A DNA stretch of 64,000 nt from JBELHR01 sp049606855 (GCA_049606855.1 JBMYVY010000012.1:3034-67033), one strand, 5' to 3'; positions 42,518-52,530 are shown, numbered from the stretch's first letter. Translations and numbers: made by a program. Notes: generated by a model not told the origin, from the letters alone.

Positions 42518-44536
42518 TCACACCACTCGGTTCAGTTTTTCAAAAATCATGTTTTTCAGCTCGGTGTACTTCATAATCATTTCCAAATCTTGATCGCGTT
42601 CTGAAGACTCAGCTATATGATTCATTAAATCAGAGATTTTGTTTTGAATCAAAGTTCTTCTAAGATTTAGTACAGCATCTGGGACTGCTTTGGAAAGTTT
42701 ATTTTCTTTGGTAGGAACGTGAATGTTTTGCTTTTTCCAATCACTTAATTGATACTTCTCATCCTCCATCAGTATGTCTGTAACGGTAGAGGAAATTTCA
42801 TTTTTTGAGCTTTGCAAGAGTTTTTCTGTAGATAGTTTTTCTTCTTGGTTAAGCTGATGTATAATCTGATAATACACCTCAGAGAATATGGGATTTGCAA
42901 ATTCCATTTCATCATCCTGCAATTGAAGATAAAGTTCTTGAGAAACGGTATTGATATATTTATGAGCAACGACTTTTAAACGACCTCGATCATCCCTTTC
43001 CTCAACCCAATCCACAAAGTTAACCTCATTGTTCCCATATAACAATAATAATTTTATAATCTCTCTTTCATAAAGTTCAAGTGCATAATTTGAAGGGACT
43101 TGCTGCCCTTGTTCTTGGGCCTCTGCCATTGCGGCGGCATAGGCCATTTGCTCTTGTTCCATCATTTGCTGCTCGTAGACCGCACCTCCGACAGCTTTAA
43201 GTTTCTGAGAACTTGCCCCCCCTTTTTTAGGCTCTGGTTTAGAGAGTAACTGGGCCAATTCATTAAAAAGAACAGATTCCGAAATATCCATAATTCGTGA
43301 GCATTCCTGAACATAAACCTCTCTTTTTATAGAATCAGGAATTTTTGAAATACTTTTTACAATATCACGTATTAACCCTGCTTTCTTGATGGGATCATTC
43401 TTTGCTTCTTGCATAAGCAATGAAACCTTAAACTGAATGAAATCCTGGGCGTGATCCGCCAAGTAAAGTTTCAGTTCTTGTTCACCTAACTTTTTTGCAT
43501 AGCTATCAGGGTCCTCACCATCTGGAAACGCCACAACCTTTACGTTTAGTCCTTGTTCCAAGATTAAATCTATACCTCGGATAGAGGCTCTAAGACCTGC
43601 CGCATCACCATCAAAAAGGACAATTACATTTGAAGTTAGCCTTTGGATCAAACGAATTTGGTCGGGCGTCAAAGCAGTACCTGATGATGCAACTACATTT
43701 TCAACGCCGGCTTGATGAAATGAAATGACATCAGTATATCCCTCAACTAAATAACAACTATCTTCTTTAGCTATTTTTTGTTTAGCTTGATGAATACCAT
43801 ACAATATCTTTGATTTATGATAGATATCACTCTCAGGAGAATTTAAATATTTGGCGGCCTTCTTATCTTGAGTAAGTATTCTGCCCCCGAATCCAAGTAC
43901 TCTTCCACTCATAGAGTGAATTGGAAAAACAACTCGACCTTTGAATCGGTCAAAAGTCTTGGACTCTTTAACTATGGTAAGCCCAGTTTTTTCTAGATAT
44001 TTTAACTCATATCCTTTTTTGAGAGCTGCATTGGTAAAATGGTCCCATTTATCCAAGGCATAACCAAGGTCAAATTTATCAATCATTTCATCCGTAAAAC
44101 CGCGCTCTTTGAAATAACTCAAACCAATCGCTCTTCCCGTTTCGTCTTCTTTTAAATCCTTTGCAAAAAACTCTTTTGCGAATTCAGACACCAAATACAT
44201 TGACTCCCGCTCTCCGGCTGCTTCTTTTTGAGCATCAGTTTGTTCAGTTTCCTCAAGTTCTATATTATATTTTTGGGCGAGCCATCGAATGGCTTCGGGA
44301 TATGAAAAATGCTCGTGTTCCATTAAGAAGCTTACAGCATTACCTCCTTTTCCTGTAGAAAAATCTTTCCAAATTTGTTTGACTGGAGAAACCATGAAAG
44401 AAGGGGTCTTTTCATCTGTGAAAGGACTCAAACCCTTAAAATTACTTCCTGATTTTTTTAGTTGAACGAACTCCCCTATGACCTCCTCAACCCGAGCGGT
44501 TTCAAATACTACATCAATACTTGAGCGAGAAATCAT
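42518..44536 (-). CDS. dnaG: DNA primase
   Basis: A 672-residue DnaG. The TOPRIM core is clear: CYLVEGYTDVISFHQAG (about 252-268) and VIVLFDGDAAGLRA (about 296-309). The N-terminal region aligns with the CHC2 zinc ribbon, but all four zinc ligands are replaced: GLSPFTDEKTPSF has Ser and Thr for Cys and His, and WKDFSTGKGGNA has Asp and Thr for the two later Cys. A C-terminal helicase-binding region (about 440-672) is present. It makes RNA primers at the fork. It is third in clpP-clpX-dnaG. Confidence 0.96.
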   Translation of the reverse strand: MISRSSIDVVFETARVEEVIGEFVQLKKSGSNFKGLSPFTDEKTPSFMVSPVKQIWKDFSTGKGGNAVSFLMEHEHFSYPEAIRWLAQKYNIELEETEQTDAQKEAAGERESMYLVSEFAKEFFAKDLKEDETGRAIGLSYFKERGFTDEMIDKFDLGYALDKWDHFTNAALKKGYELKYLEKTGLTIVKESKTFDRFKGRVVFPIHSMSGRVLGFGGRILTQDKKAAKYLNSPESDIYHKSKILYGIHQAKQKIAKEDSCYLVEGYTDVISFHQAGVENVVASSGTALTPDQIRLIQRLTSNVIVLFDGDAAGLRASIRGIDLILEQGLNVKVVAFPDGEDPDSYAKKLGEQELKLYLADHAQDFIQFKVSLLMQEAKNDPIKKAGLIRDIVKSISKIPDSIKREVYVQECSRIMDISESVLFNELAQLLSKPEPKKGGASSQKLKAVGGAVYEQQMMEQEQMAYAAAMAEAQEQGQQVPSNYALELYEREIIKLLLLYGNNEVNFVDWVEERDDRGRLKVVAHKYINTVSQELYLQLQDDEMEFANPIFSEVYYQIIHQLNQEEKLSTEKLLQSSKNEISSTVTDILMEDEKYQLSDWKKQNIHVPTKENKLSKAVPDAVLNLRRTLIQNKISDLMNHIAESSERDQDLEMIMKYTELKNMIFEKLNRVV

Positions 44537-44555
44537 AGGGGAATTTATTCAATTA

Positions 44556-45794
44556 TTAGGATACTGCTTTAAGTTTCTTTAAAGCAGATTTTGTCAATTT
44601 TTGCTCTGCATATTTTTTAGTAACGTGCAAATCTTTTTCATTAGAAGAAGGCATTTCAAACATAGCATCTGTAAACACTGCTTCACACAAAGATCGTAAA
44701 CCACGAGCTCCTAATTTATACTGTAAGGCTTTATTAACAATATAGTCAAGTGCCTTGTCATCAACCTTTAGACTGATACCATCCATTTCAAACAATTTGG
44801 TATATTGCTTTATAATAGCATTCTTAGGTTCTGTAAGTATTGCTCTTAAAGTCTTTGCATCTAAAGGGTTCATATACGTCAAAACCGGCAAACGACCTAT
44901 GATTTCTGGGATCAAACCGAAATCTTTTAAGTCACTTGGTATAATATATTGCAATAAGTTTTCTTCATCTACTTTCTCGTCACTTACAGAGGCTGAATAC
45001 CCAACAGCTTGCATATTCAAACGCTTAGAAATAATTCGGTCAATTCCAGAAAAAGCACCACCTGCGATAAACAAAATATTTTTGGTATTCACTTCAACGA
45101 ATTTCTGATCTGGATGTTTACGACCCCCTTGAGGAGCTACATTTACTGTGGAGCCTTCAAGCAATTTCAAAAGTGCTTGCTGTACCCCTTCTCCAGAAAC
45201 ATCTCTTGTGATAGAAGGGTTATCTCCCTTTCTAGCAATCTTATCGATTTCATCAATAAATACAATACCTCGTTCTGCTTTTGCAACATCATAATCTGCA
45301 GCTTGCAAGAGTCTGGATAAAATTGATTCTACATCCTCACCAACATATCCCGCTTGGGTAAGTACTGTGGCATCTACAATAGAAAATGGAACCGATAGCA
45401 TTTTAGCAATAGTTCTAGCAACAAGAGTTTTACCAGTTCCGGTCTCACCTACTAAAACGATATTACTCTTTTCAATTTCAACATCATCACTTTTTACCTC
45501 TGGCTGCAATAAACGCTTATAATGATTGTATACCGCAACTGCCATTGCTCTTTTTGTTTGATCCTGGCCAATGATATACTCATCTAAGAAATTTTTAATT
45601 TCTAGAGGTTTTTTCAAACTCAAATCACTCGCCAATTCAGTTTTACCAACATCTGCAATTTCTTCTAAAACAATCCCATGAGCCTGTTCTATACATTTAT
45701 CACAAATATGAGCGTCCATTCCTGCAATCAACAGGTCCGTCTCTGCCTTCTTCCTCCCACAAAAGGAACACTCTAATATTTCGTCTTTTGACAT
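44556..45794 (-). CDS. clpX: ATP-dependent Clp protease ATP-binding subunit ClpX
   Basis: A 412-residue AAA+ unfoldase with an intact N-terminal zinc domain (CSFCGRKKAE and HICDKC), Walker A GETGTGKT (about 116-123), Walker B FIDEIDKIARKG, the pore loop TQAGYVGEDVES and sensor GARGLRS. It feeds proteins to ClpP, encoded six bases upstream. Confidence 0.97.
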   Translation of the reverse strand: MSKDEILECSFCGRKKAETDLLIAGMDAHICDKCIEQAHGIVLEEIADVGKTELASDLSLKKPLEIKNFLDEYIIGQDQTKRAMAVAVYNHYKRLLQPEVKSDDVEIEKSNIVLVGETGTGKTLVARTIAKMLSVPFSIVDATVLTQAGYVGEDVESILSRLLQAADYDVAKAERGIVFIDEIDKIARKGDNPSITRDVSGEGVQQALLKLLEGSTVNVAPQGGRKHPDQKFVEVNTKNILFIAGGAFSGIDRIISKRLNMQAVGYSASVSDEKVDEENLLQYIIPSDLKDFGLIPEIIGRLPVLTYMNPLDAKTLRAILTEPKNAIIKQYTKLFEMDGISLKVDDKALDYIVNKALQYKLGARGLRSLCEAVFTDAMFEMPSSNEKDLHVTKKYAEQKLTKSALKKLKAVS

Positions 45795-45800
45795 ATGTCT

Positions 45801-46463
45801 TTATTTATTTCTAACTAAAACCTCATCGATCATACCATAGGCTTTGGCCTCCTCAGCCTTCATCCAATAATCACGATCTGAATCCGCATAAACCTTCTCA
45901 AAAGTTTGTCCAGAATGTTTGGCTATTATGTGATATAATTCATCTTTCAATTTCATAATTTCTCTAGCAGTAATCTCAATATCAGAAGCTTGACCTTGAG
46001 CACCACCTAATGGTTGGTGAATCATCACTCTTGAATGAGGTAAAGCCGATCGCTTACCGTCAGCCCCAGCACACATAAGTACCGCTCCCATTGAAGCTGC
46101 CATACCTGTACAAATAGTAGCTACATCAGGTTTAATAAACTGCATCGTATCGTAGATTCCAAGACCTGCATAAACCCCACCACCTGGTGAGTTTATATAA
46201 ATCGAAATATCTTTACTTGCATCGACACTCTCTAAAAACAATAACTGAGCTTGAACAATATTCGCTACTTGATCATTAATTCCAGTTCCTAAAAAAATAA
46301 TTCGATCCATCATCAACCTTGAAAACACATCCATTTGTGCCACATTTAGTTGACGTTCTTCGATAATATATGGAGTCACGCTGCTAACCAATTGATCGTA
46401 ATGCATACTACTGATTCCTTGATCTTTTGTCGCAAACTTTTTAAATTCTTCGCCGTAATTCAT
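45801..46463 (-). CDS. clpP: ATP-dependent Clp protease proteolytic subunit ClpP
   Basis: A 220-residue serine protease with the nucleophile in CTGMAASMGAVLM (Ser about 121), the catalytic His in RVMIHQPLGG (about 146) and Asp in the following helix. NSPGGGVYAGLGIYD is the oxyanion strand. It forms the ClpXP barrel with the next gene. Its start is divergent from a DEAD-box helicase. Confidence 0.97.
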   Translation of the reverse strand: MNYGEEFKKFATKDQGISSMHYDQLVSSVTPYIIEERQLNVAQMDVFSRLMMDRIIFLGTGINDQVANIVQAQLLFLESVDASKDISIYINSPGGGVYAGLGIYDTMQFIKPDVATICTGMAASMGAVLMCAGADGKRSALPHSRVMIHQPLGGAQGQASDIEITAREIMKLKDELYHIIAKHSGQTFEKVYADSDRDYWMKAEEAKAYGMIDEVLVRNK

Positions 46464-46522
46464 ATTGAACTTTTTTTGATTTAAGGTTGGTGTAAAGATA
46501 ACAACAATATAGCAATTAATTG

Positions 46523-46530
46523 TACCTTTG
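46523..46530 (+). promoter_or_regulatory. -7 element of the helicase promoter
   Basis: TACCTTTG fits TAnnTTTG, 13 bases before the ATG at 46544. It excludes an upstream in-frame start at 46520. The -33 part is not clear. Confidence 0.5.
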
Positions 46531-46543
46531 CAAAAAGACTACT

Positions 46544-47890
46544 ATGGGTTTTGATCATTTAAATTTAAACACTCCCTTGCGTAATGCATTGGATGATTTG
46601 GGCTTCGAAAACCCTACACCTATTCAAGAAGAAGCCTTTCCGGTTATCATGTCGGGTAAAGACATCATTGGTATTGCTCAAACAGGTACGGGAAAAACGT
46701 TTGCTTATTTGATGCCAATCTTGAGAATGCTCCCATTTTCAACCCAAAAACACCCAAGAGTCTTGATAGTAGTTCCAACTAGAGAACTCGTTCTTCAAGT
46801 TGTTCGCGCCTTAGATGAATTAACACCATACATCAATGTGAGGTATGCAGGGATTTTTGGTGGTGCCAATATTAATAAGCAAAAAGAATTGATTCGTCAA
46901 GGATTAGATATTCTGGTTGCAACACCAGGAAGAGTGATCGACATGGGGATGTCCGGTAGCTTAAAACTCAAATCAATTCAAAAACTCGTTTTGGATGAAG
47001 TTGATGAAATTTTAGCTTTGGGATTTAGAGCGCAATTAGAACAAATTTTGGACTTAGTTCCTCTTAAAAAACAAGGTGTATTGTTTTCTGCTACTATGAC
47101 CTCAGAGGTAGAAAAAATTATTGACAACCACTTTGTAAGCCCCCTGAAAATAGAAGTAGCCAAAAGTGGAGAACCTTTGAAACAGCTGAGCCAGTATAAA
47201 TTTGATGTTCCAAATTTTTACACCAAAATCAACCTTTTGAAAGAATTAGTAAAGGAGGATGAGGATATGAAAAGGGTTTTGGTTTTTGTCAAAACTAAAC
47301 GTTTAGCGGATTTGGTTTTTGAGCAAATGGCAGAAGATGTTTATGGGGAGCAAAACACCTCTGATTTTGCCATTATTCACTCTAACAAAACCCAAAATTA
47401 CCGACTGAGATCAATCAAAAGATTTGAAGAAGGTAAACACAAGGTTCTTATAGCAACAGATTTGGTGGGTCGAGGCTTAGATTTCAAAGATGTTAGTCAC
47501 GTGATTAACTTCGATATTCCGGATGAAGTTGAAAACTTTGTACACAGAATCGGAAGAACCGCAAGAGCAAATAAAAAAGGTGTTGCTATTTCTTTTGTAA
47601 CAGGAAAAGAAGAGGAATTCATGGAAGCTATTGAAGAGATGTTGGGAAGCCCTCTTCAAGAAAAAGAGCTGCCAGAACAAGTAACTATAGAAAGTCGACT
47701 AATTGATGATGAAATTGAAAAAGAAGATTTCAAACCATATCAAAAACTCAAATCAAAAGAATTTGCTCCTGGGCCAGCCTTTCATGAGAAAAAGGAAAAA
47801 AATCAAAAAACCAATCAAGGCGGAAGTTATCGAAGAAAACTAGCTGCTAAATATAAAAAACCAAGGACTAGAGGTCAAAAAAGGAAATAA
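46544..47890 (+). CDS. DEAD-box ATP-dependent RNA helicase
   Basis: A 448-residue RNA helicase with the Q motif (FENPTPIQEEAFP), motif I AQTGTGKT (about 47-54), Ia PTREL, motif II DEVD instead of DEAD (about 150-153), motif III SATM, and HRIGRTAR. A basic low-complexity tail (about 400-448) ends GQKRK. It probably remodels structured RNA, for example in ribosome assembly or cold growth. Confidence 0.93.
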   Translation: MGFDHLNLNTPLRNALDDLGFENPTPIQEEAFPVIMSGKDIIGIAQTGTGKTFAYLMPILRMLPFSTQKHPRVLIVVPTRELVLQVVRALDELTPYINVRYAGIFGGANINKQKELIRQGLDILVATPGRVIDMGMSGSLKLKSIQKLVLDEVDEILALGFRAQLEQILDLVPLKKQGVLFSATMTSEVEKIIDNHFVSPLKIEVAKSGEPLKQLSQYKFDVPNFYTKINLLKELVKEDEDMKRVLVFVKTKRLADLVFEQMAEDVYGEQNTSDFAIIHSNKTQNYRLRSIKRFEEGKHKVLIATDLVGRGLDFKDVSHVINFDIPDEVENFVHRIGRTARANKKGVAISFVTGKEEEFMEAIEEMLGSPLQEKELPEQVTIESRLIDDEIEKEDFKPYQKLKSKEFAPGPAFHEKKEKNQKTNQGGSYRRKLAAKYKKPRTRGQKRK

Positions 47891-47920
47891 AAAAAGCTCC
47901 ATCTTTCAATGGAGCTTTCT
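47891..47920. terminator. Bidirectional terminator between helicase and tig
   Basis: AAAGCTCCAT/ATGGAGCTTT with a five-base loop and flanking A/T runs, between convergent genes. Confidence 0.85.
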
Positions 47921-47938
47921 ATTTATAATTATTGAATC

Positions 47939-49270
47939 TTAGTTCTTATAAGCTTCTTTAACGAAATCTTCGAAACTAACTTCTTTAACTTTGAAATCAA
48001 TGTTTTCTTTGTAGAAATCTAATAACTTCTTGCTAACAAGTTGCTCTTGCAAACGTTTGGCTTCATCCTGATTTGATAAAACACGAGTTGCTATTTCATT
48101 CAATTCCGAATCTTCCGGATTCATTTGACCGTATTGCGCCATTTGAGCTTTTACAAAACCTTTTGTAAATTCTACCAATTCAGCATAGTCCAATTTAATA
48201 TCATTTTGAGCCATTACCTTTCCTTCGATCAACTGGTAACGTAAGCCTTTTTCAGATTTTGCATATTCTTCTTCAGCCTCCTCTGCTGTCATTGGCTTTT
48301 CACCTGCCTGAGCTAACCATTTTTTCAAAAACTCAGCCGGTAAGTCAAACTTAGTGTTCTCCACTAAATATTCAGTAACCCCATTTAACAATTGTTGATC
48401 ACCTTGATTTGCGAATTGAGCTTCTGCATCTTCTTTGATTTTGGCTCTTAATTCTTCCTCAGTAGTCACTGCGTTTTCTCCAAAAATCTTATCAAACAGC
48501 TCTTGATTAAGCTCCGCTTTTTCAGTCAAGTTAATTTCTTCAATTTCAAAAGTTAATGGAATCTCTAATCCGTGAACTTCGTCATGAGTTAAACCTAAAG
48601 CAGACATTAATTTATGTTCGTCATTAAACAAGTTCTTAGTTTTCAACTTAAGAACATCTCCAACTTTTGAACCCATAAACTTCTTAAGATTCAATTTTCC
48701 CTTAATATCTTCAAGAGCAATTGTTGAAGATTTAGATAAGTCCTCACGCTCTTCTGACTTCCAAAGCCCCGTTACAGTAACACCTTCAATAATTTCCTCT
48801 TGTGGCACTAGTTTCCCATAACGCTCTTGGATATTTTCAACTTCTTTTTGAATCAAATCTTGATCAGCAACAATATCAAATTTTGTGATTTTGTTTTTTG
48901 CTTTTTTAAGATCTACGTCAAATTCAGGTGCTAAACCTAATTCAAATTCGAAAACATAATCATCCGCATCCCATGAAAAATCATCCTGAACTTTAGGAAG
49001 TGGATTACCCAAAACCTCTAATTTTTCTTCAGTCATATAATTATTCATGCTCTCTTGTAAAAGCTTATTTACCTCATCAACTTTAACAGACATTCCGTAT
49101 TGCTTTTTAACTAAGCCCATAGGTACATGCCCTTTTCTAAATCCAGGGATATTCGCTGTTTTGCGGTAGTCATTCAATACATTCACAACTTTTTGCTCAT
49201 AATCCGCAGCTGACATTTCAACTTTAACAACAGCATTTAATGCATCAATGTTTTCTCTAGTAATATTCAT
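47939..49270 (-). CDS. tig: Trigger factor
   Basis: A 443-residue chaperone. The ribosome-binding loop is GFRKGHVPMGLVKKQYG (about 42-58). The central peptidyl-prolyl isomerase domain (about 155-245) is degenerate, as often in Bacteroidota, and the C-terminal chaperone arms (about 250-443) are present. It meets nascent chains at the exit tunnel. It is transcribed alone. Confidence 0.93.
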   Translation of the reverse strand: MNITRENIDALNAVVKVEMSAADYEQKVVNVLNDYRKTANIPGFRKGHVPMGLVKKQYGMSVKVDEVNKLLQESMNNYMTEEKLEVLGNPLPKVQDDFSWDADDYVFEFELGLAPEFDVDLKKAKNKITKFDIVADQDLIQKEVENIQERYGKLVPQEEIIEGVTVTGLWKSEEREDLSKSSTIALEDIKGKLNLKKFMGSKVGDVLKLKTKNLFNDEHKLMSALGLTHDEVHGLEIPLTFEIEEINLTEKAELNQELFDKIFGENAVTTEEELRAKIKEDAEAQFANQGDQQLLNGVTEYLVENTKFDLPAEFLKKWLAQAGEKPMTAEEAEEEYAKSEKGLRYQLIEGKVMAQNDIKLDYAELVEFTKGFVKAQMAQYGQMNPEDSELNEIATRVLSNQDEAKRLQEQLVSKKLLDFYKENIDFKVKEVSFEDFVKEAYKN

Positions 49271-49348
49271 CTCTAATCGCTTTATCTAAAATTGGCTGCA
49301 AAATTACTATTTTTTAACTAATTGCACAACCTATTAATCTACTCTATT

Positions 49349-50128
49349 TCAGCTTATTTGACTAATCCCCCAAAACAAATAACAGGCCTTGAGGAAATCT
49401 TTGGGGTTTTCAGCATGTAACCAATGACCTGCTCTAGGAATTTCTATTAATTCATAGTTTGGAAAATGTGCTTCAATCAATGGTAAATCATCAGTTGAAA
49501 TATAACCCGAATTCTCTCCTTTCAAAAAAAGAGTCGGACCTAAGTATTCGGTAAATGGTTCTAGTGGAGCTCCGACTTCATTATTGTGCTCAGTAAGCGC
49601 TTTTACATTACATCGAAATCCCAATTTATCTTTGGTTACTCGATAAACATTTTTCATCAAAAATTGCCTAACACCTGCTTCATGGATTTGTTTTCTCAAA
49701 ACATCTTCGATTTCAGATCGACTCGATTGCTTTTCAAAATCTACAGAATTCAGTGCCTTTAGAATAAATTCATGATGTGGAGGATAATTTTTTGGACCAA
49801 TATCTGCAACAACCAATGACTTAACTCGTTGCTCATAATTCACAGCAAAGTTCATTGCAGTTTTTCCTCCCATAGAATGCCCAATTAGATTTGCGGATTC
49901 GATTTTATTGAAATCCATATAACGTAGCAAGTCCTCACTCATTAATTCATAATCAAAATCATCACTATGAAAACTTCTTCCATGATTTCTTTGATCAATC
50001 AAATGAACTTTGAAATAAGATGAAAACTGATTTGCAAGAGTCTTCCAATTATCTCCCATCCCAAAATATCCGTGAAGTATGATTAGGTCGGGACCCGATC
50101 CCATTACCCTGGCATGAACTAATTCCAT
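49349..50128 (-). CDS. Alpha/beta hydrolase (YbfF-like esterase)
   Basis: A 259-residue hydrolase with LHGYFGMGDNW, DQRNHGRS (about 46-53), nucleophile elbow GHSMGG (Ser about 86) and C-terminal catalytic His in RAGHWLHAENP (about 238). It resembles YbfF esterases, but the natural substrate is not known. Its start overlaps the stop of pdxJ by ten bases, so the two are coupled. Confidence 0.9.
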   Translation of the reverse strand: MELVHARVMGSGPDLIILHGYFGMGDNWKTLANQFSSYFKVHLIDQRNHGRSFHSDDFDYELMSEDLLRYMDFNKIESANLIGHSMGGKTAMNFAVNYEQRVKSLVVADIGPKNYPPHHEFILKALNSVDFEKQSSRSEIEDVLRKQIHEAGVRQFLMKNVYRVTKDKLGFRCNVKALTEHNNEVGAPLEPFTEYLGPTLFLKGENSGYISTDDLPLIEAHFPNYELIEIPRAGHWLHAENPKDFLKACYLFWGISQIS

Positions 50129-50853
50129 TGAGACATTCCTCTTTTTATTTTGGACAAATACATATTTACTACGTTTTCAAGTCCGAGGTATAAGGACTCT
50201 GAAATCAAGGCATGACCAATAGACACCTCAGCTAATTGGGGTATTTGTGATACAAAAAACTCAATATTATCAAGACTCAAGTCATGACCAGCATTGATTT
50301 CCATGCCCAATTCTCTAGCTTTAGCTGCTGCTGCAACATAAGGTTCAATTCCAGTCTTATCGCCTTGAGCGTATAAATGAGCAAATTGTTCAGTGTAAAG
50401 CTCAATTCGATCAGTTCCTGTTAAAGCTGCTCCTTCAATCATTTCAATAACCGGATCAACAAAAATAGAAGTTCGAATCCCTGCATCTTTAAAAGTCTGG
50501 ATCACATCGCGAAGATAAGTTTGGTTTTTGACTGTATCCCATCCGGCATCTGAAGTCAAATTTGTTATCGCATCTGGCACCAAGGTCACTTGCTCCGGCT
50601 TCACTTCCAATACCAATTCCGTGAATTTTTCTATTGGGTTCCCCTCTATATTGAGTTCCGTTTTAACTGAGGTTTTCAAATCTCTTGCATCTTGATACCG
50701 AATATGCCTTTCATCGGGTCTGGGGTGAATGGTAATCCCTTGAGCGCCAAAACCCTCAATATCTTTGGAAGTTTTTAATAAGTTTGGCACATCTCCACCA
50801 CGAGAATTTCTCAATGTGGCAATTTTATTAACATTTACACTTAGTTTACACAT
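50119..50853 (-). CDS. pdxJ: Pyridoxine 5'-phosphate synthase
   Basis: A 244-residue PdxJ with LSVNVNKIATLRNSRGG, ITIHPRPDERHI, NIEGNPIEKF, LVPDAITNLTSDAGWD and the C-terminal phosphate-binding VSIGHALISESLYLG. It condenses 1-deoxyxylulose 5-phosphate with 3-amino-2-oxopropyl phosphate to give pyridoxine phosphate, the precursor of the PLP used by several enzymes here. A -7-like TAATTTTG lies at 50896-50889. Confidence 0.96.
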   Translation of the reverse strand: MCKLSVNVNKIATLRNSRGGDVPNLLKTSKDIEGFGAQGITIHPRPDERHIRYQDARDLKTSVKTELNIEGNPIEKFTELVLEVKPEQVTLVPDAITNLTSDAGWDTVKNQTYLRDVIQTFKDAGIRTSIFVDPVIEMIEGAALTGTDRIELYTEQFAHLYAQGDKTGIEPYVAAAAKARELGMEINAGHDLSLDNIEFFVSQIPQLAEVSIGHALISESLYLGLENVVNMYLSKIKRGMSQWN

Positions 50854-50935
50854 AGAATCACGTTTTTCATTTAAGGCTTTAGGTCAAGCAAAATTATTGA
50901 TGTATTTTAGCTAAGACGGTACAAAAATAAGTCAT

Positions 50936-51595
50936 TTGAGTAACTTAAATCACATATCAAACTATATATCTAATGATTTAGACCTTTTGAAATTAGGATT
51001 GAGTCTAAATAGGTGTTTTGAAGAAATTCAAAATTCACCCTACCAAGCCTTGCCTGTAAGTGGGGGTGGTCTACTGTTTCAAGATGATTTATTGGCGTAT
51101 TTAGGAGAAAACGAGCTTTTGGAAAACAACCTTTTCTTAGTGAAGAATATTCAAGTTTCCAACAAAGATTCCTATTCAAATTGTTTTAAAAAAATTGTTG
51201 AATACAGCTGCCCAATACTTCCTGTTTATTCTGAAAACAATCGGTATTTAGGCTATTATGATTGCTTAGAAATAGTTTCCTTGTTACACGACTTACCTGG
51301 ATTTCAGCAAGAAGTCCAAGAAGTAATTATCAGTCATTCTAAAAATGATTTTTCCGCAGGTAGGATAAGCCATATTATCGAAGGGCAAGGGGACGTGTTA
51401 TACAGCTACAATTTGATCAAAATTTCAGACACACATCTTACGGCTTTTTTAAAATTGAAGAGTACAGATTTAAGTAGTTTGCTGCAAATATTTCGCTCCT
51501 ACGGATATCACATTGTGAGCACGCATGAAAATGACGACTATCTCGAAGATCTAAAAGAAAGGTCTTCCTATTTAGATAAATTTTTAAATATATGA
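50936..51595 (+). CDS. CBS-domain protein of unknown function
   Basis: A 219-residue protein. The first about 130 residues contain a CBS-like pair (ISNDLDLLKLGLSLN, SPYQALPVSGGGLLF, ENNRYLGYYDCLEIV); the rest (about 130-219) is an ACT-like region. The likely start is TTG 50936, as no in-frame ATG lies near. Its stop overlaps the start of nadK (ATGA), so the two are translationally coupled, hinting at a link with nucleotide or NAD sensing, but this is only inference. Confidence 0.75.
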   Translation: MSNLNHISNYISNDLDLLKLGLSLNRCFEEIQNSPYQALPVSGGGLLFQDDLLAYLGENELLENNLFLVKNIQVSNKDSYSNCFKKIVEYSCPILPVYSENNRYLGYYDCLEIVSLLHDLPGFQQEVQEVIISHSKNDFSAGRISHIIEGQGDVLYSYNLIKISDTHLTAFLKLKSTDLSSLLQIFRSYGYHIVSTHENDDYLEDLKERSSYLDKFLNI

Positions 51596-52491
51596 TGATT
51601 AATTCTGTTGGCTTATTCGGTCAAACATATTATGAAGATACTAGAGACTATTTACAAGAGTTAATTACTCTTATAAATGAGCAAGGATGGAATTTAATTG
51701 TAGAGGAAAACTACCACCAACAACTTCAAGATGCGGGGATTTTGGCCGATACCATTGAAACTTATTCGAAACCTGAAGATCTAAAAACCAAAATTAATTT
51801 GATGTTCACCATTGGTGGTGATGGGACGATCTTAAGGGCAATTACTTACATTAAAGATTCTGGAATACCTATACTCGGGATTAATACAGGGCGTTTAGGA
51901 TTTCTTGCAACCATTCAAAAAACTGAGATCAAAAGAGCCTTTGAATGTGTTTTAAATGAACAATACAAGATCACTGAACGTGTTGTTCTTCAAGTCAGCA
52001 CTATTCCAGAACACCCCGAGCTAAAAGAAAATAATTTTGCTTTAAATGAAATTTCAGTAGCAAGGCAAAATACAGCATCCATGATTGGGGTAGAAACCCA
52101 TTTGGATGAAACTTATTTGACAAATTATTTTGCTGATGGACTTATAGTTGCCACCCCCACAGGCTCTACAGGATATTCTTTAAGTTGTGGAGGACCAGTT
52201 ATTGACCCCAAATCAAATAGCCTAGTAATTACCCCAATAGCCCCTCATAATTTAAATGCGCGGCCTTTAGTACTTTCTAATGACACTAAAATTGACTTAA
52301 AAGTTGAAGGTAGAATCCAGGATTTTTTACTCTCCCTAGACTCAAGACTAATTTCAGTTCCTGCCAACAGTGGTATTCATATAAATAAAGCGGATTTTAC
52401 AATTCCTATTATTTCTTTAAAAGACAGAACGTTTTACGAAACATTAAGGTCAAAATTATTATGGGGAGAAGATACCAGAAATCATAAGTAA
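51592..52491 (+). CDS. nadK: NAD kinase
   Basis: A 299-residue NadK that makes NADP+. It has the GGDGT motif (FTIGGDGTILRA, about 74-78), GINTGRLGFLA and TPTGSTGYSLSCGGP. It follows the CBS gene with a four-base overlap and precedes a DUF6089 gene. Confidence 0.96.
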   Translation: MMINSVGLFGQTYYEDTRDYLQELITLINEQGWNLIVEENYHQQLQDAGILADTIETYSKPEDLKTKINLMFTIGGDGTILRAITYIKDSGIPILGINTGRLGFLATIQKTEIKRAFECVLNEQYKITERVVLQVSTIPEHPELKENNFALNEISVARQNTASMIGVETHLDETYLTNYFADGLIVATPTGSTGYSLSCGGPVIDPKSNSLVITPIAPHNLNARPLVLSNDTKIDLKVEGRIQDFLLSLDSRLISVPANSGIHINKADFTIPIISLKDRTFYETLRSKLLWGEDTRNHK

Positions 52492-52530
52492 TTAATTTCG
52501 TTTTTTAACGTTATACTTGTGCCATGTAAA

